Shown piece after piece: positions 44,976-54,877 of a stretch of DNA of 64,000 bases (position 1 is its first letter; every line of letters begins with the position of its first letter). The stretch comes from an uncultured Rikenellaceae bacterium (GTDB taxonomy: Bacteria > Bacteroidota > Bacteroidia > Bacteroidales > Rikenellaceae), in assembly GCA_904501625.1 (NCBI GenBank), contig CAJGBR010000002.1, positions 1 to 64,000 of the forward strand, in the 5' to 3' direction. The notes beneath the pieces were generated by a model. It made no database searches. It saw nothing but the letters and a program-made list of their open reading frames with translations, and had not been told where the DNA came from. Made by a program: the position numbers and the translations under genes.

Positions 44976-46646
44976 ATGAAAAGGTTAAAAATATTTCTTA
45001 TTTGCATCGCATCTGCGGCAATTGTAGTAGGAATCTCGGCGAACAACAATCCCGATTTGAAGATTACAAAGAATCTCGAAATTCTGTTCAACATCTTCAA
45101 AGAGGTCAATATGTTTTATGTCGATCCTATTAATCCTGATAGTCTCGTCGAAGCTGCAGCTTGGGGAATGTCAAAACACCTCGATCCCTATACCGAATAC
45201 TTTTCCGAAAAAGATATGCAGGAATTCGAGATAATTACTACCGGTAAATATGGCGGCATCGGAGCAATAATCAGTCAAATCAAAGGAGCCGATTATGTGA
45301 TAATTGCCGAGCCATATCAAGGTTCTCCCGCAGACAAAGCAGGACTCAAAATCGACGATAAAATTATCTCCATTGACGGAGTGTCAACTAAAGGTTTTAC
45401 TTCAGAAAAAATCAGCTCAATGCTGAAAGGTGATCCTGAAACTACGATTAAGATTGAGGTCGAATCTGTGGACAGTACACGTAAAACTCTGACAATCAAA
45501 CGTGAACAAATATCACTTCCAAGCGTATCATACAGTGGAATTGTTGCCCCAGGTACAGGGTATATAGCACTGAGAACCTTTGCCGAAGGTGCAGCAAACG
45601 AAATCGCCACAGCACTGACAAAACTGAAAAACGAATACAAAATCACATCGTTGATTCTCGATTTCAGAAACAACGGCGGAGGACTAATTTCCGAAGCAGT
45701 AAACATCGTTGGATTGTTTGTTCCACACAACACAAAAGTAGTATCTACTAAAGGTAAACTCAAATCATCAGAGCATGGTTATTACACTGAGAATCAACCC
45801 ATTGACACAACAATTAAGTTGGCCGTAATGATCAATCACCACTCAGCCTCATCGTCTGAGATCGTAGCTGGAGCACTACAAGATTACGACCGTGCAGTCA
45901 TCTGTGGTCAACGTAGTTTCGGCAAAGGCCTTGTTCAAGCAACACGTCACGTAGGACATCGTTCATATTTGAAAATCACCACTGCCAAATACTACATTCC
46001 AAGCGGACGATGCATTCAAGCCATCAACTACAGCAAACGTAACAATAAGGGCGAGATTGAACATATTCCAGATTCGCTGATTAGGGAATTCAAAACAGCC
46101 AAGGGACGCAAAGTCTACGATGGAGGCGGTATTATGCCAGACCTTAAAATCGAACCGCAGTACCATAGTGTATTCACAATAAGTCTATTCGGTCAGGGCA
46201 TTATCGAGGATTTTGCCCGGAAGTACTACAAAGAACACCCGCTGCGAGGCTCAGAAATGCCCGAAAAATTCACTTTAACAGATTCTGAGTACCAGGAATT
46301 CGTCGATTTCGCAAAAGATAAGAAAATCGAGCTAAAATCAGAAACTGAGGGGGCAATCAAAATATTGCGCAATATAGCTACTCGCGAAAAGTATATCAAC
46401 AAAATTGAAAATCAACTCAAGGCCCTCGAAAATGAGATGCGTTCAGAGAACAAAGAGTACCTCATTGCATTCAGATCAGAAATACAGCCTCTGATTGAGA
46501 ATGACATTATAATCCGATACCAATATCGTCAAGGCGTAATTCGCCATTCTCTGACATCAGATAATGAATTGAAACAGATTATCAGTATCCTAAACGACAA
46601 CACCGAATTAGAACGATTGCTCAATAAAGATACCGAGAGAAAATAG
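44976..46646 (+). CDS. C-terminal processing peptidase (S41 family)
   Basis: This 556-residue secreted protease has a signal peptide (about 1-22), a PDZ domain (about 85-165, YGGIGAIISQIKGADYVIIA) and the S41 catalytic core. The nucleophile Ser is in NHHSASSSEIVAGALQD and the general base Lys in GQRSFGKGLVQ. A helical C-terminal extension of about 120 residues follows. CtpA-like proteases trim periplasmic proteins with hydrophobic C-termini. Confidence 0.93.
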   Translation: MKRLKIFLICIASAAIVVGISANNNPDLKITKNLEILFNIFKEVNMFYVDPINPDSLVEAAAWGMSKHLDPYTEYFSEKDMQEFEIITTGKYGGIGAIISQIKGADYVIIAEPYQGSPADKAGLKIDDKIISIDGVSTKGFTSEKISSMLKGDPETTIKIEVESVDSTRKTLTIKREQISLPSVSYSGIVAPGTGYIALRTFAEGAANEIATALTKLKNEYKITSLILDFRNNGGGLISEAVNIVGLFVPHNTKVVSTKGKLKSSEHGYYTENQPIDTTIKLAVMINHHSASSSEIVAGALQDYDRAVICGQRSFGKGLVQATRHVGHRSYLKITTAKYYIPSGRCIQAINYSKRNNKGEIEHIPDSLIREFKTAKGRKVYDGGGIMPDLKIEPQYHSVFTISLFGQGIIEDFARKYYKEHPLRGSEMPEKFTLTDSEYQEFVDFAKDKKIELKSETEGAIKILRNIATREKYINKIENQLKALENEMRSENKEYLIAFRSEIQPLIENDIIIRYQYRQGVIRHSLTSDNELKQIISILNDNTELERLLNKDTERK

Positions 46647-46667
46647 CGACAATCCAAACCTTCTCAA

Positions 46668-47915
46668 ATGATGAAACTGAACCGATCAACAATAAATGCG
46701 AACATCGAAGACTCGTTAGAACGAACAAAAGAGTTTATTCGAGAACACGTACACCTGTTCTCGCATCAAGGGACAATAGATAAAATCACACTCACCTATC
46801 GAGGCAAGATGGTTTTAATAGTTGTCGGATTAATTATCGGTTTATCATCTCTGACATTTACCAACCACCTTGCACGCCAGCTACGCGAGAAGGAGCAAAA
46901 CGAGGTACACCTCTGGTCGTATGCAATGAGCCGACTGGGAGATGTCAATAATCAGGACCCTCTGATTCAATTGATTATTCACGCCAATAATAAGATTCCG
47001 TTTATTCTCATCGACCAAAATCTATCGGTAATAAACTATCATCTTATTCCGAGCGACATCATTGAAAATAAAGAAAAACTGATGAATCAACTCGAAATGA
47101 TGTCGGCGAAAAATCCACGCATTGAGATTCCGAGCTACGTAAATACATTTTATCTCTTTTACGACGAATCGGCAATACTCAAGAGTATCTACTACTACCC
47201 GTATATTCAAATTGGTGTAATACTTATCTTCCTGCTATTCACCTACTTTATCTTCAAGTTTTCGAAACGCGACGAACAAAATCGCGTTTGGATCGGTATG
47301 GCAAAAGAAACAGCCCACCAACTTGGAACTCCAACCTCATCTCTGCTTGGCTGGCTCGAGTACCTCAAAACTCAACCAGTAGACCCAATGGTAACCGACG
47401 AGATGAATATGGACTTGATACGACTGCTCAAAGTTATTGATCGTTTTTCGAAAATCGGATCATCAACAACTCTTAGCGAAAAAGATGTCTGCCCGATTGT
47501 CGAAAACTGTATCAACTATTTCAATACGCGAATGCCAAAGAATGTCGCATTAAACTTCAATAAACCTCAATTTCCGATTGTATGTATGATCAATGACGCA
47601 CTTTTTGAGTGGGTAATTGAGAATGTCATAAAGAATGCGATAGATGCATTACAGGGAAAGGGCGAAATTACGGTCTCAATGTTACAGGACGACCGTCACC
47701 TCCATATAGATATAACCGATACCGGAAAGGGCATCCCAAAGTCCTCATTTAAGCGAATATTCGAACCGGGATATACCACTAAAACCCGAGGCTGGGGATT
47801 GGGCCTATCGTTGAGTAAACGTATCATTCGCGATAACCACCACGGACGCATCTTCGTACTGAGATCGGAGATTAATCACGGAACAACAATGCGTATCGAA
47901 CTAAAGAAGGTCTAA
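46668..47915 (+). CDS. Sensor histidine kinase with non-canonical H box
   Basis: This 415-residue protein has two transmembrane segments (about 45-65 and 175-195) around a periplasmic sensor of about 110 residues. The phospho-acceptor His is in KETAHQLGTPTSSL. The ATPase domain has NVIKNAIDAL (N box), DTGKGIP (G1) and GWGLGLSLSKRII (G2). This type is common in Bacteroidetes and often has no regulator beside it, as here. The response regulator at 47978 is on the other strand and pairs with another kinase. A terminator follows. Confidence 0.88.
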   Translation: MMKLNRSTINANIEDSLERTKEFIREHVHLFSHQGTIDKITLTYRGKMVLIVVGLIIGLSSLTFTNHLARQLREKEQNEVHLWSYAMSRLGDVNNQDPLIQLIIHANNKIPFILIDQNLSVINYHLIPSDIIENKEKLMNQLEMMSAKNPRIEIPSYVNTFYLFYDESAILKSIYYYPYIQIGVILIFLLFTYFIFKFSKRDEQNRVWIGMAKETAHQLGTPTSSLLGWLEYLKTQPVDPMVTDEMNMDLIRLLKVIDRFSKIGSSTTLSEKDVCPIVENCINYFNTRMPKNVALNFNKPQFPIVCMINDALFEWVIENVIKNAIDALQGKGEITVSMLQDDRHLHIDITDTGKGIPKSSFKRIFEPGYTTKTRGWGLGLSLSKRIIRDNHHGRIFVLRSEINHGTTMRIELKKV

Positions 47916-47928
47916 CCCTAAAGACAAT

Positions 47929-47963
47929 AAACGAGCAACCACGAGAGAGGTTGCTCGTTTTAT
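47929..47963. terminator. Bidirectional terminator
   Basis: AAACGAGCAACC (47929-47940) pairs perfectly with GGTTGCTCGTTT (47949-47960), 8-base loop. It separates the convergent histidine kinase and response regulator genes. Confidence 0.92.
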
Positions 47964-47977
47964 ATTGTGATAATTAA

Positions 47978-48664
47978 CTAAATTTCGACCAACTGATTTT
48001 TGATTGAATAGACCACAAGATTTGCCGTATTTTTACACTTTGTTTTAGCAAGGATATTGGCCCTATGTTTATCAACGGTACGCTTAGAAATGAAGAGTTT
48101 ATCTGCAATTTCGACATTAGACAATCCCTGACAAATCAACAATAAGATCTGCAATTCACGTTGCGAAAGTGGTTCATTTTCATCACTATGATCCACAAAT
48201 TCATCGGCAGATTCATCGGACTCGATCTGCACGGTTGATTTCAAATTGCTCACCAAATTGAACAATAACTCCTGAGAGAAATATGAGCCACCCTCTACGA
48301 CCGTAATAATAGCATCACGCACCTGATTTATATCCGAATTCTTCAGTAGAAATCCTTTTACTCCTAACGAAACCATCTTGAAATAATAGTCCTCCTCACC
48401 ATACATCGAGAGCGTAATAATCTTTAAATCCGGATATTTTTCCAGAGCTTTTTGTGCAGCCTCAATACCATCCATTCCTGGCATACTAATATCCAACAAG
48501 ACCACATCAACCTTTACATCATCAATTAATTCAAGTAATTTGTTTCCGTCTGCAGCCTCACCAACAACGCGAAATCCGCTGATTACATTGAGCAGAGTTT
48601 TCAAGCCATTGCGAAACAATGTATGATCATCAACCAATAGGATATTTACTGTACTTCGTTCCAT
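47978..48664 (-). CDS. NarL/LuxR-type response regulator
   Basis: This 228-residue protein has a receiver domain with D58 as phospho-acceptor (VVLLDISMPGMDG), acidic residues near the start (VDDH) and a conserved K near residue 108. A C-terminal LuxR helix-turn-helix follows (LSQRELQILLLICQGLSNVEIADKL). Between them is an acidic linker. It overlaps its partner kinase gene by 19 bases. Targets are unknown. Confidence 0.93.
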   Translation of the reverse strand: MERSTVNILLVDDHTLFRNGLKTLLNVISGFRVVGEAADGNKLLELIDDVKVDVVLLDISMPGMDGIEAAQKALEKYPDLKIITLSMYGEEDYYFKMVSLGVKGFLLKNSDINQVRDAIITVVEGGSYFSQELLFNLVSNLKSTVQIESDESADEFVDHSDENEPLSQRELQILLLICQGLSNVEIADKLFISKRTVDKHRANILAKTKCKNTANLVVYSIKNQLVEI

Positions 48665-49611
48665 TTAACACTATGAATTTTAACGAGAAATTCAGTTCCG
48701 CGAGCTTCAGAACTCTCAATTACCACCTCACCCTTAATTGATTCGACCCTCGAAATTATGTTTGAGAGTCCCATACCAGAATTATTATGAGTCACAGCAT
48801 CAACATCAAATCCACACCCGTTATCCTTATAAATTAACTCCAATTCTGTATCATTCAATTTCAATTCGATGTATGCCTCAGTTGCTCCGGAGTGTTTAAT
48901 CGTATTATTTATCATTTCGCAGATAATTCGATAGAGAATGATTTCGATATTACTCTGCAATCTGATATGCTTGAGATTCGACACAAATGTAATCTTTGAA
49001 TCGCAAATACGCTCAAATTTTCGAATAAAATTTTCGACTGCACGTTCAATGCCGAAGTTATTGAGAATGTGAGGACTAAGATTATTCGAAATCAATTTTA
49101 GCGACTTAACAGCCTCGTCAATAACCATATTCGTATTTTTGATTATCTCGGTCTGTTCATCTGTCATCTGAGTACTTGCAAGTGCCGATACCGACATTTT
49201 GGCCGATGACAACAGCGGTCCCAAGCCATCGTGAATATCTTTCGAGAATCTCATACGTTCACGTTCCTCAGTCTGAATCACAATATTTACGATTCTCTCT
49301 GATGATATTCTTTTTTGGCGTTCCATATCAAAAATATAGTTCAGCACCTTTGGAATCATAAATACCCCTATCGTAAAACACAACGAAACCAAGATTCCTA
49401 GCCAGACAATCACCTCAACCGACAATGCAAAATCCTTTCCTATAATGAATCTGACAAAATCGCCGATTCGAGTGAGAGTCATAATGGTCAATGCGATCGA
49501 AATCAGAATCCACGAAGCGTTATATTTCGTTGCCCGAATCAATCGTATAGCAACCAAGGCTGCCACAAGTTGAAGCAAGATCGAAACTATAAATAATATC
49601 TTGAGAATCAT
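48646..49611 (-). CDS. NarX-type membrane sensor histidine kinase
   Basis: This 321-residue kinase has three to four hydrophobic segments in residues 1-95, then a HisKA_3 dimerisation domain with H127 in DIHDGLGPLLSSAKMS and an ATPase domain (NNTIKHSGATEAYIELKL, DNGCGFD, GMGLSNIISRVESIKGE). It has no periplasmic sensor domain of note, so it may sense the membrane or an internal signal. It overlaps the response regulator gene. Confidence 0.92.
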   Translation of the reverse strand: MILKILFIVSILLQLVAALVAIRLIRATKYNASWILISIALTIMTLTRIGDFVRFIIGKDFALSVEVIVWLGILVSLCFTIGVFMIPKVLNYIFDMERQKRISSERIVNIVIQTEERERMRFSKDIHDGLGPLLSSAKMSVSALASTQMTDEQTEIIKNTNMVIDEAVKSLKLISNNLSPHILNNFGIERAVENFIRKFERICDSKITFVSNLKHIRLQSNIEIILYRIICEMINNTIKHSGATEAYIELKLNDTELELIYKDNGCGFDVDAVTHNNSGMGLSNIISRVESIKGEVVIESSEARGTEFLVKIHSVKWNEVQ

Positions 49612-49622
49612 TGCATTAACTT

Positions 49623-50186
49623 CTATTCTTCACGATATATATCAACCTCACCGCGTTCGTTTTTCAGGTAGAAATCTGACAACATCGCAATGAGTGGTGA
49701 GATTAGTGTTATTACATCGTTGATATATTGACTATGGTCATCTTGCACCCCTTTTATTCGGTAAAGCATCACTGCATACAGAGCCCTGAAACAGATCTCT
49801 ATATCCGTAACATTCAAGTTTTTAAACACAGCCTTCAGACGAGGTAATTCGCCTCCCACCCTACTCCAGACCTCACGGTATTTTTTACCTATGGGCTGGA
49901 TCAACAGTTCGGTATGCAAGTCGTGCATATCAGATATCAAGTGCAGCGTATGTTGAAGATGTCCAAATTCGACCTTTCCCTCCTCTTTCAGTAATGAAAC
50001 AAGCTCCATATACCACATAAACAATTGCTGTTTCTGCTCGGGTAATAGAGCCGACTGTGGTTCCACCAACTGATTCCATATAGCCTCCGGGCTGAATTGC
50101 AAGGCTCTCAACAAATCCTCCAACTGCCAGAGATAGAGTATATATTCAGCAATATTCTCTGCACGTTTTTTCTGTGCAATAAACAT
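49623..50186 (-). CDS. DUF4924 family protein
   Basis: This 187-residue, mostly helical cytosolic protein begins MFIAQKKRAENIAEYILYLW and matches a Bacteroidetes-only family of unknown function. A recognisable helix is KYREVWSRVGGELPRLKAVF. It lies 14 bases after sppA and 11 before the kinase gene, so it may belong to the same transcript. Confidence 0.8.
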   Translation of the reverse strand: MFIAQKKRAENIAEYILYLWQLEDLLRALQFSPEAIWNQLVEPQSALLPEQKQQLFMWYMELVSLLKEEGKVEFGHLQHTLHLISDMHDLHTELLIQPIGKKYREVWSRVGGELPRLKAVFKNLNVTDIEICFRALYAVMLYRIKGVQDDHSQYINDVITLISPLIAMLSDFYLKNERGEVDIYREE

Positions 50187-50200
50187 CTTTTCAGTAATTA

Positions 50201-51997
50201 TTATTCAATATTAAACACTACGGGAGATAGTGCCATAACCTTACCCGACATATTCATAACAGCCTTCACACGTTCGATATATTCGTCCAGCACACTTCTC
50301 TGAATATTTGCATCGATTTTCACAAATTTCTTCAGCATATTAACCATTTTATCCATCGAGTCATCTTTATTCGGCAACAGTGACAAAGTATAATTATTCT
50401 CAATTCCTGAAAGTTTAGCAGCAATCAAGATCGCTTCGCGCAACCCTCCGAGTTCATCTACCAGTCCTACCCTTTTTGCTTCAATACCTGTCCATACACG
50501 ACCACTTGCAATAGATTCAACCTGTTCAAGAGTCATATTTCGACCCGTAGCTACACGTTCTTTGAATAGTGTATACACCTCGTCAATAGATTTTTGTAAA
50601 AAATTTCGATGAGCAGGAGTCATCGAACCGAATCCGATATCAGATGATTTATTTGTCTTTACGACATCGAATGTTATTCCGAGTTTATTCAGTGCTTTTG
50701 TAGGATCAATTGCCACCGAGAATACACCAATAGAACCTGTCAGAGTCAAAGGTGAGGCTACAATTCTGTCAGCAAGTGCCGAAATGTAATACCCACCAGA
50801 TGCGGCATAAGCACTCATCGAAATAACTACCGGTTTTACTTTGCGAAGTTTTTCAACCTGAGAACATATAATTTCCGAATCCAACGCACTTCCTCCAGGA
50901 CTATTTACTCGAATGACCACAGCTTTAATGGTACTATCTTTTTCAACAGATTTCAATTTTGAGAGCATATCTCCCGGAGTTATATTTTTACTTGAAGCAG
51001 CAATCGGCATAATAGCACCTTCAGCCTGAATAACTACCACCTTGTTTTTGCCTACATTTTGAGACTTTTTACCTTTATTCGCAAGAACAAATGTCGACAT
51101 ATAATTTTTCAATGACACTGTTTTCAACATTTTCTTATTGCCACCATAAAGGTTATACAACATTTCAGAAGCTTGTTCAGGCCCCCCTATTCTATCAACA
51201 AATCCGTGATTAACCACATCTTTAGATGTTGCAATTGCGAGATCTGATGCCAATTGTTGTAACTTAGCCGAATCCAATCCTCTTGATTTTGCCACATCAT
51301 TTAAGATGTATCCCCAAATTGTATTCAACATCAATTCGGTTTGTTTTCGGTTTTCATCACTCATTTTCTTTTCGGTATATGGCTCGACGGCACTCTTGAA
51401 TTTACCACAACGGAAAACTTCAGCATCTATACCAAATTTGTCGAACAAACCTTTGTAAAACATCCCACCACTAGCTAATCCCCACCAAGGCAGACTGCCC
51501 AAACGGCTGAGCATTATAGAATCGGATACAGACGAAATGTAATACTCCCCTAGCGAATTGAACGTATCTGCATAAACATATATTGGTTTTTCTTTTGCAA
51601 ACTCAGCCAGAACTTCTCTGAATTCAACCATCTGAGCCATATTCAATGACATACCATTCGGATTCAGTCGCATTGCGATAATTTTATTATCTTTAGCTGC
51701 GAAACGTATAACATCCAATGCCTTCAGATAGTTTACCTTGTTGACCTTCAACAGTGAACTTTCAATCTCAAGGGACACATTTCCGAATTGATTTTGGTAG
51801 ACACCCTCTTCAAAAACCGTCTTCATATCAACAACCAGAACTGTTGAATCCTTAACCACAACAGGTTTGGATGTTGTTGAAATACTCATCGTACTTATTG
51901 TTCCTGCCATAATCACAACACTCAAAAATCCAACAAATACCGAAGCAACAACAACGGCCAACAATGATGCAAAAAAAGTTTGTACAAAATTCTTCAT
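50201..51997 (-). CDS. sppA: Signal peptide peptidase SppA, 67K type
   Basis: This 598-residue membrane-anchored serine protease has an N-terminal hydrophobic anchor (about 8-32) and two tandem S49 domains. The catalytic Lys is probably in RCGKFKSAVEPYTEKKMS of the first domain, and the Ser in the second domain in LTGSIGVFS. YAASGGYYISALAD and PGGSALDSE are also typical. It degrades leftover signal peptides. Divergent from mrp across a long inverted repeat. Confidence 0.93.
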   Translation of the reverse strand: MKNFVQTFFASLLAVVVASVFVGFLSVVIMAGTISTMSISTTSKPVVVKDSTVLVVDMKTVFEEGVYQNQFGNVSLEIESSLLKVNKVNYLKALDVIRFAAKDNKIIAMRLNPNGMSLNMAQMVEFREVLAEFAKEKPIYVYADTFNSLGEYYISSVSDSIMLSRLGSLPWWGLASGGMFYKGLFDKFGIDAEVFRCGKFKSAVEPYTEKKMSDENRKQTELMLNTIWGYILNDVAKSRGLDSAKLQQLASDLAIATSKDVVNHGFVDRIGGPEQASEMLYNLYGGNKKMLKTVSLKNYMSTFVLANKGKKSQNVGKNKVVVIQAEGAIMPIAASSKNITPGDMLSKLKSVEKDSTIKAVVIRVNSPGGSALDSEIICSQVEKLRKVKPVVISMSAYAASGGYYISALADRIVASPLTLTGSIGVFSVAIDPTKALNKLGITFDVVKTNKSSDIGFGSMTPAHRNFLQKSIDEVYTLFKERVATGRNMTLEQVESIASGRVWTGIEAKRVGLVDELGGLREAILIAAKLSGIENNYTLSLLPNKDDSMDKMVNMLKKFVKIDANIQRSVLDEYIERVKAVMNMSGKVMALSPVVFNIE

Positions 51998-52023
51998 ATG
52001 CCTAAGTTTTTATGTTTATCTCC

Positions 52024-52062
52024 GCGAAGTTACAACTTTTTGAGTTAAAGTTGTAACTTTGC
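52024..52062. promoter_or_regulatory. Inverted repeat at a divergent sppA/mrp promoter
   Basis: AAGTTACAACTTT (52027-52039) pairs perfectly with 52047-52059 around a 7-base spacer, and extends to 16 bp with one wobble. The right arm holds TAACTTTG, a -7 box for mrp. The left arm holds TAACTTCG on the other strand, a near -7 box for sppA. This may be a shared operator or simply two facing promoters. Confidence 0.65.
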
Positions 52063-52082
52063 AACAAAATAATTTTGTTTTT

Positions 52083-53123
52083 ATGGAACTCAATAAGATT
52101 AAAAATTCCCTGTCAATTGTACAGCATCCGGAATTCAAACAAGACATCGTTTCCTTAGGAATGGTAGAACTTGAAGAAAGTGGAGATAAATTGATTGTAA
52201 CAATCTCTTTCCGCAAAGCAAAAGATCCTTTCTCAAAGGCAATTGAACGAAATGTTATCAATACGATTTTAACCAAATTTCCTGAACTCGAAGGTAAACT
52301 TCAAATCAAAGTAAACAAGCCTGAAGTTGCTCAGCCACAGAACCAAACTCCGAGTGAGATCACAGCAGGAAAAATCATCGCTGTAGCCAGCGGAAAGGGT
52401 GGAGTAGGGAAATCTACCGTAACTGCAAACCTAGCAGTCGCTCTCAATCGCAAAGGCTATAAAATCGGAATTCTTGATGCAGATATCTACGGACCATCAA
52501 TGCCTAAAATGTTCGGCATAGAAGATTATCGTCCATACACACAAGAAGTTGAAGGTCGTGAGCGCATCGTTCCTGCAGAAAAGAACGGCATAAAAATCAA
52601 CTCAATCGGATTCTATCTGCCATCAGACCAGGCTCTGATTTGGAGAGGACCGATGGCTTCGAGTGCATTGAAGCAACTACTTCACGATACCCTTTGGGGC
52701 GAATTGGATTTTCTGCTGATTGATATGCCTCCGGGAACTGGCGATGTACACCTGACTTTGGTTAATGAAATTACCATCGATGGAGCAGTCATCGTAAGTA
52801 CACCTCAACAGATTGCCCTCGCTGACGTTATTCGCGGAATAGAGATGTTCCAAAATAAAAACATCAAGATTCCAGTATTGGGTATGATCGAAAATATGGC
52901 TTGGTTTACACCGGCCGAATTGCCCGACCACCGTTACTACATTTTCGGACGTGACGGAGGTAAGCAACTTGCTCAACGTATTGGAATTCCACTGCTAGGA
53001 CAGATTCCACTGGTACAGAGTGTGTGTGAAAGTGCAGACAATGGTGTAATTACCGATGCGGGTTCAACAGGTGTGGAAAAATATTTCAACGACGCAGCAC
53101 AACAGATTATTGACAGTTTATAA
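52083..53123 (+). CDS. mrp: Mrp/ApbC-type iron-sulfur carrier ATPase
   Basis: From the ATG at 52083 it has 346 residues. A DUF59 domain forms the N-terminus (about 1-95), followed by a P-loop ATPase with ASGKGGVGKSTVTANLA, LDADIYGPSMPKMFG and IDMPPGTGDVHLTL. It can bind and pass on Fe-S clusters; the usual CxxC near the C-terminus is not present in this protein. The longer TTG start at 52059 would lie within the -7 box and is rejected. It is followed by a TlpA-like lipoprotein gene. Confidence 0.93.
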   Translation: MELNKIKNSLSIVQHPEFKQDIVSLGMVELEESGDKLIVTISFRKAKDPFSKAIERNVINTILTKFPELEGKLQIKVNKPEVAQPQNQTPSEITAGKIIAVASGKGGVGKSTVTANLAVALNRKGYKIGILDADIYGPSMPKMFGIEDYRPYTQEVEGRERIVPAEKNGIKINSIGFYLPSDQALIWRGPMASSALKQLLHDTLWGELDFLLIDMPPGTGDVHLTLVNEITIDGAVIVSTPQQIALADVIRGIEMFQNKNIKIPVLGMIENMAWFTPAELPDHRYYIFGRDGGKQLAQRIGIPLLGQIPLVQSVCESADNGVITDAGSTGVEKYFNDAAQQIIDSL

Positions 53124-53169
53124 TCTACTGAAATAAAACACTTTGTATAAAACTATTAACTTTCTGACG

Positions 53170-54465
53170 ATGATTAAAAATTTGCTTTTATTGTTTTTGG
53201 TCGTCTGCTTTAGCTGTTGCAGCAAGCCAATGAACAACGAAAAATTCAAGGAGTGTTTAACAACACTTAGTAGTTACAACAAACTCTACAACGAAGGAAA
53301 CTTCACTGCAGAGGATTCTGCGAAACTGAAGGCATATCTGCAAGAATTTGACTCTAAATACGACATTAAGAAGGTAAACTACAAGCAGATGCTTACTCTT
53401 TTACGATACGCACATATCAATATTGTGAGTGAGTGGATTATGCCGTCACTCACAAAAATGGCCGAACAGAAGAGTGATAGTTCTTGTCTGTTGCAATTTG
53501 CTATGTATAATCTCGAAGGCAAAGAGGCACCTCTGACCTTCGAACGTTATATGAAGATTTTGTCAAATCCGTATCTTATGATACACTTGAGCAACAGTAA
53601 TTTTGTATTGAAATTGGTCAGCAAAATCGAAATGAACGCTACTCAAACCGAACAACTCATAAGACATATAATGCCACATATTGACTCAAAGGTTGCGGTT
53701 TTCGGATTTTATGCTCTGACAAGCGAAGTGTGGGGAAAAATTTTGGCTGCGGGAGAAGCTTTCCCGAAAGAGTTGAAGGAAGAGTACTATCAGAAGGTTC
53801 TTGCTGCAATGCGTGAAATCATTGATGAGGACAAAGACTTGAATGTCAACAATCTTAAAGAGACATATGCATCATTCAACACCCTCTATGCACGAGGCGA
53901 ACTGATTGGTAGCATTGCTCCTGAGCTTGACTTTATCTGGAATAGTGCCGGTATGGAACTGAAAAATCTGTCAGATTTGCGAGGCAAGATTGTTATTGTT
54001 GATTTCTGGGCAACTTGGTGTACTCCGTGTGTGAGATCTTTCCCCAATATCAGAAAACTTCAGGAGAGATACAAAGATTACCCCGTAGTGTTCATCGGTG
54101 TTACCAGCATACAGGGACGCCACATCGACCGTGTAAACAACAAAACAATTGACACAAAAGGTGATCCAGAAAAAGAATTAAACCTAATGAAGGTCTTTAT
54201 AAAAGATCAGAATATGACTTGGAATGTAGCATTCACGAAACAGGAAGTATACAATCCCGACTATGGTGTTCGTGGAATACCTCACATTGCGATTATTGAC
54301 ACAGAAGGTAAAGTTCGTTACAACAAGATTAATCCGGGTTCAGCACCATATGAAGAGGCTGAAAAGATTGATGCATTGCTGAAAGAAGCAGGACTGAAAT
54401 ATCCTACACAACCAATGGAAAAACGAAACTATGCTGCAGAAGCTGCTGCCTCGACAAAGAAATAA
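53170..54465 (+). CDS. TlpA-like thioredoxin-fold lipoprotein
   Basis: About 431 residues from the ATG at 53170, with a lipoprotein signal (LLLFLVVCFSC, Cys near 17). A helical N-terminal domain (about 30-250) precedes a thioredoxin domain (about 260-405) with the redox motif WATWCTPC and a cis-Pro region GIPHIAIID. It should act as a periplasmic or outer-membrane-anchored thiol reductase, possibly in cytochrome maturation. It is 47 bases after mrp and ends before a terminator. Confidence 0.9.
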   Translation: MIKNLLLLFLVVCFSCCSKPMNNEKFKECLTTLSSYNKLYNEGNFTAEDSAKLKAYLQEFDSKYDIKKVNYKQMLTLLRYAHINIVSEWIMPSLTKMAEQKSDSSCLLQFAMYNLEGKEAPLTFERYMKILSNPYLMIHLSNSNFVLKLVSKIEMNATQTEQLIRHIMPHIDSKVAVFGFYALTSEVWGKILAAGEAFPKELKEEYYQKVLAAMREIIDEDKDLNVNNLKETYASFNTLYARGELIGSIAPELDFIWNSAGMELKNLSDLRGKIVIVDFWATWCTPCVRSFPNIRKLQERYKDYPVVFIGVTSIQGRHIDRVNNKTIDTKGDPEKELNLMKVFIKDQNMTWNVAFTKQEVYNPDYGVRGIPHIAIIDTEGKVRYNKINPGSAPYEEAEKIDALLKEAGLKYPTQPMEKRNYAAEAAASTKK

Positions 54466-54484
54466 TCTGTTTTTTACCCGATAT

Positions 54485-54524
54485 AAAAATAACCCGTCGA
54501 ACAATCTCGCGGGTTATTTTTTTG
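54485..54524. terminator. Bidirectional terminator
   Basis: AAAAATAACCCG (54485-54496) pairs with CGGGTTATTTTT (54510-54521), with T/A runs on both sides, between the TlpA-like gene and the convergent DUF3467 gene. Confidence 0.9.
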
Positions 54525-54540
54525 CGTTTTATACGGGTAT

Positions 54541-54849
54541 TTAAGCCTCGCCCTTGACCTTCACATTAAATCCTTTGTTGATTGGTACAGGGATCTTTAT
54601 TTCGCCGAAAATCTGCTCATATTTCGAGATATTTTCAGTTAGAGACATCAGCAATCTCTTGGCGTGTTCGGGAGTCAAAATAATTCTGTTTTTGACGGGA
54701 GCCTTTTCCAATCCCGGCATTACTCTGACAAAATCCAAAATAAACTCAGATGTCGAATGAGATATGACCGTCAGATTGGCATAGGTACCTTCACCGATCT
54801 CTTTTGATAATTCGATAGTCAATGGGATTTCAATTTCTTCTTTTTCCAT
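54541..54849 (-). CDS. DUF3467 domain protein
   Basis: This 102-residue protein begins MEKEEIEIPLTIELSKEIGE at the ATG at 54849; the longer frame begins with TTG at 54885. It has FVRVMPGLEKAPVKNRIILT and HAKRLLMSLTENISKYE, the pattern of the DUF3467 family. Function unknown. It is cytosolic and monocistronic. Confidence 0.88.
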   Translation of the reverse strand: MEKEEIEIPLTIELSKEIGEGTYANLTVISHSTSEFILDFVRVMPGLEKAPVKNRIILTPEHAKRLLMSLTENISKYEQIFGEIKIPVPINKGFNVKVKGEA

Positions 54850-54877
54850 AATCAGTACTTCTAAATATTCCGTAAAA

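Noticed and set aside
52059..52082. TTG start for mrp
   Set aside because: It overlaps the -7 box, so it would precede transcription start; the ATG at 52083 fits better.
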